From Actinomycetes bacterium (lineage in GTDB: Bacteria > Actinomycetota > Acidimicrobiia > Acidimicrobiales > Acidimicrobilacustridaceae), in NCBI GenBank assembly GCA_029782145.1, contig JAKOVH010000032.1, positions 62,001-126,000 on the forward strand: 64,000 nt of DNA, written 5' to 3'. This document shows, piece after piece, positions 58,878 through 64,000 of the stretch. Each line of letters begins with the position of its first letter. Within the stretch, counting starts at the first letter, position 1. The notes beneath the pieces were generated by a model. It made no database searches and was not told where the DNA came from. It saw only the letters and a list, made by a program, of their open reading frames with translations. Made by a program: the position numbers and the translations under genes.

Positions 58878-59468
58878 GTGACCGACATGCTCCTCGTCCG
58901 CCACGGCCAGTCGGAGTGGAACGCGCTCGGGCGGTGGCAGGGCTGCGCCGACCCGGCCCTCACCGAGCTGGGGCGCCGGCAGGCCCTGCACGCCGCGGCC
59001 CGCGTGGGTGCCGTCGACGTGATCGTCGCCTCCCCGTTGGTCCGCGCTCTGGAGACCGCTCGCCTCATCAGCGGCCAGATCGGCGTGGGGCCCGTCGTCG
59101 TCGATGCCGACCTCGCCGAGCGCGACGCCGGCGAGTGGGAGGGGCTCACCCGCGCCGAGATCGAGCAGCAGTGGCCCGGGTACCTGGCGACCGATCGCCG
59201 TCCGCCGGGCTACGAGGCGCACTCGGTGCTGATGGTGCGCGCCCGCGCCGCGCTCGACCGCATCCACGCCGCCTACGAGGGCGCCGACGTGCTCGTGGTG
59301 ACCCACGGGGGCCTGATCGGCGCCGTCGAGCGCGACGCCGGCCTGCCGTGGGAGCGGATGCCGAACCTGGGCGCGCGCCGGGTGCGCCACCACGGCGACC
59401 GCCTGGCCGTCGGGGAGCGCATCGTGCTGGTCGACGACGACGAGCTCACGATCCCGACCCAGATCTGA
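58878..59468 (+). CDS. Histidine phosphatase (phosphoglycerate-mutase-like)
   Basis: A 196-residue member of the histidine phosphatase superfamily. LLVRHGQSEWNALGRWQG carries the catalytic RHG His and binding Arg; VASPLVRALETARLI, ERDAGEWEG and VTHGGLIGAV complete the pocket. The length fits cofactor-dependent phosphatases (GpmB, CobC, or the Rv0489-like neighbours of mshA) rather than full glycolytic Gpm. The start GTG 58878 has an ATG three codons later as alternative. Overlaps the end of the convergent UbiB-like gene by 23 bases. Confidence 0.88.
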   Translation: MTDMLLVRHGQSEWNALGRWQGCADPALTELGRRQALHAAARVGAVDVIVASPLVRALETARLISGQIGVGPVVVDADLAERDAGEWEGLTRAEIEQQWPGYLATDRRPPGYEAHSVLMVRARAALDRIHAAYEGADVLVVTHGGLIGAVERDAGLPWERMPNLGARRVRHHGDRLAVGERIVLVDDDELTIPTQI

Positions 59469-60843
59469 CCCCGCCGCCGGCGCGCCGCCAGCGGTCCTCC
59501 TCCCGGCCGAGCTCGGTCACCGGGCCGTCGCCGTGGAGGTACTCGCACAAGATGCCCCGCCAGTGGTTGCGGGCGTGGAGGCGACCCAGCATCGAGCTGA
59601 TGCCCCAGACCACCCGATCGAGCAGCACGAAGCTGGGCGGCATGTCGAGCGCGGCGAGCACGTCGGCGTAGGGCCCGCGCACGTCGAGCAGCGACGTCAT
59701 CGCCTCGCGGGTGTAGTCGGGGGTGAAGGTGTACTTCTCGGTGAGGTAGGCGCGGTAGGGCGCGCTCACCGTGCGGAAGACCCGCTGCGGGTCGAGGCCG
59801 TGGCCGGGGTGCAGGAACCCCGCCCGCTCCATCGCCGTCACCAGCCCGGGCGCGTCGCCCGCCAGCACGTGGTCGATGGTCGGCACCAGCGACCGGTACT
59901 CGACGTCGGTGAAGTGCTTCACCAGGCCGAAGTCGAGGAAGGTCACCGTGCCGTCGCCGTGGAAGCGGTAGTTGCCCGGGTGAGGGTCGCCGTTGAAGGT
60001 GCGGTGCTCGTGGAAGGAGCCCTGGGCGAACCGGAACAGGATCTCGGCGATGCGCTGGTGCTCCGAGCGGCTGCCCCGCTCGAGCACCTCGGCGAAGGTG
60101 GCGCCACCGACCCACTCGCTGGTCAGCACGCGGCGGGCCGACCGCTCGGGGACCACCTGCGGGATGCGCACGAAGGGGTGCCCTCGGTAGCGCTCGGCGA
60201 AGGCCTGCTGGGCGGCGGCCTCGTGGCGGTAGTCGAGCTCGTCGGCCATCCGCTCGCGGAGCTCCTCGACCAGGGCGTGGATGCTGATGCCCGACAAGGT
60301 GAACGAGGAGAACATGGCGTAGAGCCGCTCGGCGTGGTCGAGGTCGTTGCTGATGGCCCGGTCGACTCCGGGGTACTGCACCTTCACCGCCACCCGCCGG
60401 CCGTCGGGCATGACCGCCCGGTGCACCTGGCCGATCGACGCGGCGGCCACCGGCACCGGCTCCCACTCGAGGAACAGCGACCGGGGCGGGGCCCCGAGCT
60501 CCTCGACGACGACCTGCTCGGCCAGGCTGGGCGCCATCGGCGGCACGTCCTGCTGGAGCGAGGCGAACGCCTCCTGGGCGGCCGGCGGGAGGCCGTCGGC
60601 GACGAAGCTGATCATCTGGCCCAGCTTCATCACCGCGCCCTTCATCTGACCGAGCTCGGTGGCGACGTCCTCCGCGGTGCGGATGGCGAAGCGCTCCTCG
60701 AGCGCCGCTCGGCGCGCCTCGTCGGCGCCTCGCCCGCGCACCTTGGTGACGCCCCAGCTGGCGGCGCGGCGGGCGGTGAGGCGCCACACCCGGGCTTGTC
60801 GCCGCCAGCGCTCGAGGCGCTCGCCCAGGTCTCGGTCCGACAC
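59446..60843 (-). CDS. ABC1/UbiB-family atypical kinase
   Basis: A 465-residue member of the ADCK/UbiB family, protein-kinase-like ATPases linked to isoprenoid lipid metabolism. KLGQMISF with the preceding helix is the KxGQ motif, AAASIGQVH the Ala-rich nucleotide loop, VKVQYPG the Lys strand, NGDPHPGNY the catalytic loop and FLDFGLVK the metal-binding Asp. No membrane helix is clear at the C-terminus. Start GTG. It opens the minus-strand group with no other quinone gene near. Confidence 0.92.
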   Translation of the reverse strand: MSDRDLGERLERWRRQARVWRLTARRAASWGVTKVRGRGADEARRAALEERFAIRTAEDVATELGQMKGAVMKLGQMISFVADGLPPAAQEAFASLQQDVPPMAPSLAEQVVVEELGAPPRSLFLEWEPVPVAAASIGQVHRAVMPDGRRVAVKVQYPGVDRAISNDLDHAERLYAMFSSFTLSGISIHALVEELRERMADELDYRHEAAAQQAFAERYRGHPFVRIPQVVPERSARRVLTSEWVGGATFAEVLERGSRSEHQRIAEILFRFAQGSFHEHRTFNGDPHPGNYRFHGDGTVTFLDFGLVKHFTDVEYRSLVPTIDHVLAGDAPGLVTAMERAGFLHPGHGLDPQRVFRTVSAPYRAYLTEKYTFTPDYTREAMTSLLDVRGPYADVLAALDMPPSFVLLDRVVWGISSMLGRLHARNHWRGILCEYLHGDGPVTELGREEDRWRRAGGGVRSGSGS

Positions 60844-60858
60844 CGCCCGATCCGCCGG

Positions 60859-61554
60859 TCAGCCGGCGGACGGCTCGGCCGGCCGGGTGCCGAGCACCAG
60901 GCAGTGCGGGTGGAGGTAGCCGTGGTCGAGCCGCTTGGCCATGGTGCGCAGGCCCAACCGGTCGAGCACGCCCTGGAGCTCCTCGGCCGACGGGAAGTCG
61001 AGGGCGTCGCCGTCGGTGATGCGCAGCACGCGGGTGGCGAGGACCTCCTGCAGCTGGGCCGCCTTGGCCTTGACCGGCGGGGCGGTGTCGACCTCCTTGA
61101 CGACCAGCAGCCCGCCGGGGGCCAGCGCGTCGGCGCACTCGGCGAGCAGCGCCTCACGGCGCTCCCGGGTGAGCAGGTAGAGCACGTCGGCGAACACGAT
61201 GCAGCGCCAGCCGCCGTCGATGCGGGGCACCTCGCCGGAGGGCGAGACCCGGAAGGTGACGTCGGCTTCGCCGGGCTCGAGGTGGGCGGCGGCCTGGCGG
61301 GCGAGGGCGATCTTGTCGGCGTCGATGTCGACCCCGACCACGTGCCGGGCGCGGGACGTGACGGCCAAGTAGGTGCTGAACACGCCGTGGCCGCACCCGA
61401 CCTCGAGGACGTCGCCGGCGAGGGGCACCTCCTGCTCGAGGGCGGCGAACGGCGCGGTCCACCACCGGACCGCGGTGTGGAACCGGTCGCCCCGCGGCGC
61501 GGGGCGCCACAAGGCGAGAACCCGGCGCGCCGCGGGCGAGCGGGGCGGCTTCAC
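60859..61554 (-). CDS. Class I SAM-dependent methyltransferase
   Basis: A 231-residue enzyme. VLEVGCGHGVFSTYLA is motif I, VVGVDIDADKI the acidic strand, and FADVLYLLTRERREALL and APGGLLVVKEVD the later motifs. The GTG at 61554 overlaps the stop of the YdjC-like gene. It belongs to a coupled set of polyprenyl-glycan genes; the acceptor may be a sugar or lipid head group. Confidence 0.86.
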   Translation of the reverse strand: MKPPRSPAARRVLALWRPAPRGDRFHTAVRWWTAPFAALEQEVPLAGDVLEVGCGHGVFSTYLAVTSRARHVVGVDIDADKIALARQAAAHLEPGEADVTFRVSPSGEVPRIDGGWRCIVFADVLYLLTRERREALLAECADALAPGGLLVVKEVDTAPPVKAKAAQLQEVLATRVLRITDGDALDFPSAEELQGVLDRLGLRTMAKRLDHGYLHPHCLVLGTRPAEPSAG

Positions 61555-62420
61555 ACCGGCTCCCTGGCGAGGTCGGCGAACGTGCCGAGCGAGAAGCCGA
61601 GCTCGTCGACGGCCGTGCGGACGGTGGCCGACCGCAGGGCGGCGTACTCGTCCTCCCACCGGTACGACCAGCGGTAGCGGGCTCGGGCGAGGTCGTGTGG
61701 GCCACCCGGGTGGGTCGCCAGCTCGGCGGTGCGGGCACCGGTGGCGGCGAGGCGCCCCAGCGCCGTCACCATGGCGCCCAGGTCGAGGCACCCGGCCTCG
61801 TCGAGCCCCGTCGAGGCCTGCGGCCATCGCCATCCCCGTTCGCGGAGCTCGGCCTCGAGCCGGGCGGCGAGGCGACGGACCGTGCGGCCGACCGGCCCGC
61901 CTTCGCTCGAGCGGGTGACGCGGGCGGTGCGGACACCGACCGCTTCGCCCAGCTCGAGCACGACGTCGGAGACCATTGGCCACAGGTGCAGGTTCTGGTG
62001 GGTGTCGAGGTGGTCGACCTCGATGCCCGCACCGCGGATGGCGTCGATCTGGGCGCGGAACTCCCGCCGCAGGTCGTCGGGGTCGATGCGCCCGGCGGCC
62101 GCCAGGGGCAGGAACACCCGCCACGACGACCACAGCCGCCCGCGGCGGTCGACGAGGGTGGGGACCTCGCGGGCCGACAGCAGCGGCGGGTCCTCGCCGA
62201 CCGCCGCCAGGTGGGCGCCCCGCCCGAGCGAGGGCGCGTCGTCGAGCCAGCCGGCCGTCGTGGCGAACGCAGGGGCCAGCGCCAGCACCGACGTGGAGGT
62301 GACGATGCCGTCGTGGTGCGCGTGGATGATCGCCCTCGACACGCCCTCGGTGAGGCCGTAGTCGTCGGCGTTCACGACCAGCAGCGCGGGCTCTCCCCCG
62401 GTGCGGTCGGGGTGGGTCAC
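61551..62420 (-). CDS. YdjC/ChbG-like polysaccharide deacetylase
   Basis: A 289-residue protein of the YdjC family, metal-dependent deacetylases of N-acetyl sugars. LLVVNADDYGLTEGVSRAI has the AspAsp motif, GAHLAAVGEDPPLL stands where the His-x2-L metal region lies, and HLDTHQNLHLWP is the second His motif. TATHPGG (ELATHPGG) is the third. So metal ligands appear complete. The GTG overlaps the GT2 stop. It likely trims an N-acetyl group from the lipid-linked sugar made by its neighbours. Confidence 0.86.
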   Translation of the reverse strand: MTHPDRTGGEPALLVVNADDYGLTEGVSRAIIHAHHDGIVTSTSVLALAPAFATTAGWLDDAPSLGRGAHLAAVGEDPPLLSAREVPTLVDRRGRLWSSWRVFLPLAAAGRIDPDDLRREFRAQIDAIRGAGIEVDHLDTHQNLHLWPMVSDVVLELGEAVGVRTARVTRSSEGGPVGRTVRRLAARLEAELRERGWRWPQASTGLDEAGCLDLGAMVTALGRLAATGARTAELATHPGGPHDLARARYRWSYRWEDEYAALRSATVRTAVDELGFSLGTFADLAREPV

Positions 62421-63262
62421 GCCGCGCCGCCGCGCCCGGCGTCGGGGAACTGCCCGATCCCGCCGATGTCGATCGGGGGACGCACCAACCGTCCGGCGCG
62501 GTGCTCGAGGACCTCCGGCGGGAGGGGCTGCAGCGACTGGAGCTCCGAGCGCAGCTCGAGCATCTCCCGGATGATCTTGGCGATGACGGCGTTGGACGAC
62601 AACGTGGAGATGCCGCGGGTGCGGGGGAAGTAGTCGACCCCGAACTGCACGATGCGGAAGCCGAGCCGCTGGGCGCGGGCCAGCATCTCGACGTCGATGA
62701 ACGAGCCCTCGCTGCGCAGCTCGACGTGGTCGAACACCGAACGCCGCAGGAGCTTGAAGGCGAAGTTCATGTCGCGGAGGCGCAGCCCGAACAGCGCCTG
62801 CACGAGGTGGTTGTACACGTAGCTGTAGACGAGCCGGCGGGCGCCCTCGCCGGTGCGGTCGAAGCGGTAGGCGCTGACGATGTCGGCCTCGTAGATCCGC
62901 AGCAGCCGCACGGCCTTGGTCGCCTCGGCCATGTCGAAGGGCAGGTCGGCGTCGGTGTAGAGGATGAGGTCGCCGCGTGCGTGGGAGAAGCCGGTCTTGA
63001 GCGAGCCGCCGAGCTTGCGGTTGGTCGGGTGGTGCACCACCGACACGCGCGGGTCGGTGCTGGCCATCGCGTCGGCGATGGCGCCGGTGGCGTCGGTCGA
63101 GGCGTCGTCGACGATCAGCACGTCGTAGCGGGCGATCTCGCCGTTGGCGACGAGCATGTCGCCGGCCTCGAACGCGGCGGCGACGGCGCGCTCGATGGTC
63201 GCCTCCTCGTTCCACATCGGGTAGAAGATCGTGAGGCTGTCGAAGTGGGCCATGGCGCTCAC
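62417..63262 (-). CDS. GT2 glycosyltransferase, polyprenyl-phosphate-sugar synthase-like
   Basis: A 281-residue GT-A enzyme. LTIFYPMWNEEATIERAV, VLIVDDASTDATGAIAD, LYTDADLPFD (DxD), and FAFKLLRRSVFD are typical of dolichyl/polyprenyl-phosphate mannose or glucose synthases. No C-terminal membrane helices, so it is the soluble DPM1-like form. The GTG at 63262 overlaps the stop of the upstream membrane gene. It probably charges polyprenyl phosphate for the membrane transferase. Confidence 0.88.
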   Translation of the reverse strand: MSAMAHFDSLTIFYPMWNEEATIERAVAAAFEAGDMLVANGEIARYDVLIVDDASTDATGAIADAMASTDPRVSVVHHPTNRKLGGSLKTGFSHARGDLILYTDADLPFDMAEATKAVRLLRIYEADIVSAYRFDRTGEGARRLVYSYVYNHLVQALFGLRLRDMNFAFKLLRRSVFDHVELRSEGSFIDVEMLARAQRLGFRIVQFGVDYFPRTRGISTLSSNAVIAKIIREMLELRSELQSLQPLPPEVLEHRAGRLVRPPIDIGGIGQFPDAGRGGAA

Positions 63263-64000
63263 GAAACGTAGTAGCCACGGCCGAAGGCGAAGGCCCACCC
63301 CAGCAGCAAGGTGGCGCCGGCGGCCGCTGTCACCGCTCGCACCGCGGGCCTGGAGCGCAGCAGCTCGGCCAGCGCCAGGTAGCAGGGGAAGGCCGCCAGC
63401 AGGTAACGCCCGGAGCCCTGGAAGTCCTTGGTGCCGAGCAGCGGGATGGCGAGCAGCACGAACGAGTACAGCCCGTACCCCCAGCCGAACCGGCGCCAGG
63501 CCCGCCACGCCAGGAACAGGAATGACACGACGAGCACGCCCTGCACGACGACGCCGGCCGCGTAGAACCACTTCTCGAACACCACGGTGTCGCCGGTGCG
63601 CCACCACTCGCCGAACCATCCGGGCAGGTGCTTGACCTGCTGGAACCACGTGACCTTGAACCACGTGCGGGGTCCGCCGCCCTGGTCCCACCCCGGCGAC
63701 TGCTGCACCTCCTCGAAGGCGAGGGGATGGCCGAAGCGCACGCCGAGGTAGGCCACGTAGCCGACGATGCCGGCGAGCGAGAGCAGCACCCCCGTGTCCG
63801 AGGCCCGCAGGGCGCTGCGGTCGAACCGGAGGCGACCATCCCGGCGGGCCACGACCGCCTTCTTCCACAACGTCACCGCCACGAGCCCGACCACGACGGC
63901 CAGGCCCACGGGGCGGGCGGCGGTGGCGACCGCCCCGGCGAGGCCGGCGAGCACCGGGTGGCCCCGCTCGAGCAGCACGAACGCGCTGAGCGTCGCCAGC
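63259..64000 (-). CDS. Polytopic membrane glycosyltransferase, PIG-V-like (5' end outside window)
   Basis: The last ~246 residues of a membrane protein. Helices LAGAVATAARPVGLAVVVGL, VLLSLAGIVGYVAYLGV, VVVQGVLVVSFLFL, YGLYSFVLLAIPLL and ending RYLLAAFPCYLALAELL match the C-terminal half of PIG-V/mannosyltransferase-like GT-C proteins (A-RP-G early, then a soluble loop with WFKVTWFQQVKHL, then SGRYLLAAFP). It would use the polyprenyl-linked sugar of the coupled GT2. The N-terminal catalytic part is not visible. Confidence 0.78.
   Translation of the reverse strand, partial: LATLSAFVLLERGHPVLAGLAGAVATAARPVGLAVVVGLVAVTLWKKAVVARRDGRLRFDRSALRASDTGVLLSLAGIVGYVAYLGVRFGHPLAFEEVQQSPGWDQGGGPRTWFKVTWFQQVKHLPGWFGEWWRTGDTVVFEKWFYAAGVVVQGVLVVSFLFLAWRAWRRFGWGYGLYSFVLLAIPLLGTKDFQGSGRYLLAAFPCYLALAELLRSRPAVRAVTAAAGATLLLGWAFAFGRGYYVS

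Overview
The window reads as one contiguous piece of an actinobacterial chromosome. It has very high GC, strong G/C third positions, many GTG starts, and ATGA/GTGA start-stop overlaps. Gene families typical of Actinobacteria are present: mshA, rsiG-like, AftD-like, deazaflavin/LLM oxidoreductases, SCO6745-like, and an ECF sigma factor paired with a VOC protein. The mix (many acyl-CoA/SDR/LLM genes, branched-chain-type ABC importers, an arabinan-type envelope locus, a DUF559 nuclease-like gene) would suit a free-living member of the class Acidimicrobiia, but that placement is inference. No prophage, insertion sequence, plasmid origin, CRISPR array or cas gene was seen.

Layout. 1-8.4 kb: degradative/redox genes (end of a P450, cupin, nitroreductase, SDR, acyl-CoA dehydrogenase, limonene-epoxide-hydrolase-like enzyme, alpha/beta hydrolase), then a persulfide dioxygenase-rhodanese pair behind a TACCCC/GGGGTA operator. 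8.5-21.2 kb: an envelope locus. A translationally coupled run on the minus strand encodes a GT4 glycosyltransferase, a methyltransferase, a 1442-residue AftD-like arabinosyltransferase and an FkbM methyltransferase. Across from it lie a GT2 protein with a sulfotransferase-like tail, an LPXTG surface protein and a second large polytopic protein. 21.4-28.8 kb: SDR, thioesterase, tRNA-Arg(CCT), two LLM oxidoreductases and a solute-binding lipoprotein. 28.8-31.7 kb: ECF sigma factor coupled to a VOC protein, then a wHTH/DUF559 nuclease-like gene bracketed on both sides by pairs of palindromic repeats. 33.4-38.2 kb: a complete livGFHM-type importer with its binding protein. 38.4-41 kb: an atypical Nramp transporter paired with a detached MgtE-N/CBS regulator. 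42.2-45.1 kb: csoR-copA-copZ copper efflux. 47.1-50.7 kb: rex-cysG(N)-hemA-hemC, with a Rex-operator-like site. 50.7-53.4 kb: ABC exporter genes. 53.4-60.8 kb: SAM hydroxide adenosyltransferase, proC, ybjN, mshA, rsiG-like, CdsA-like, MoaD-like, phosphoglycerate-mutase-like and UbiB-like genes. 60.9-64 kb: a coupled set of glycolipid/polysaccharide genes running off the window.

The most unusual element is at 30.46-31.65 kb. Four ~45-nt palindromes (two on each side, 61-62 bp apart) frame one wHTH-nuclease gene, and the right-hand pair begins inside its last codons. A separate triple palindrome with exactly the same 62-bp period lies at 1.19-1.35 kb. This arrangement recalls REP elements with a RAYT-type partner, but with an AbiEi/DUF559 protein instead of a transposase. 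Other points worth a look are the Nramp plus split-MgtE pair, a serine-hydrolase pseudoenzyme, the GT2/sulfotransferase-like fusion, a MoaD-like protein with a masked Gly-Gly tail, and an RsiG homologue keeping both c-di-GMP-binding helices.
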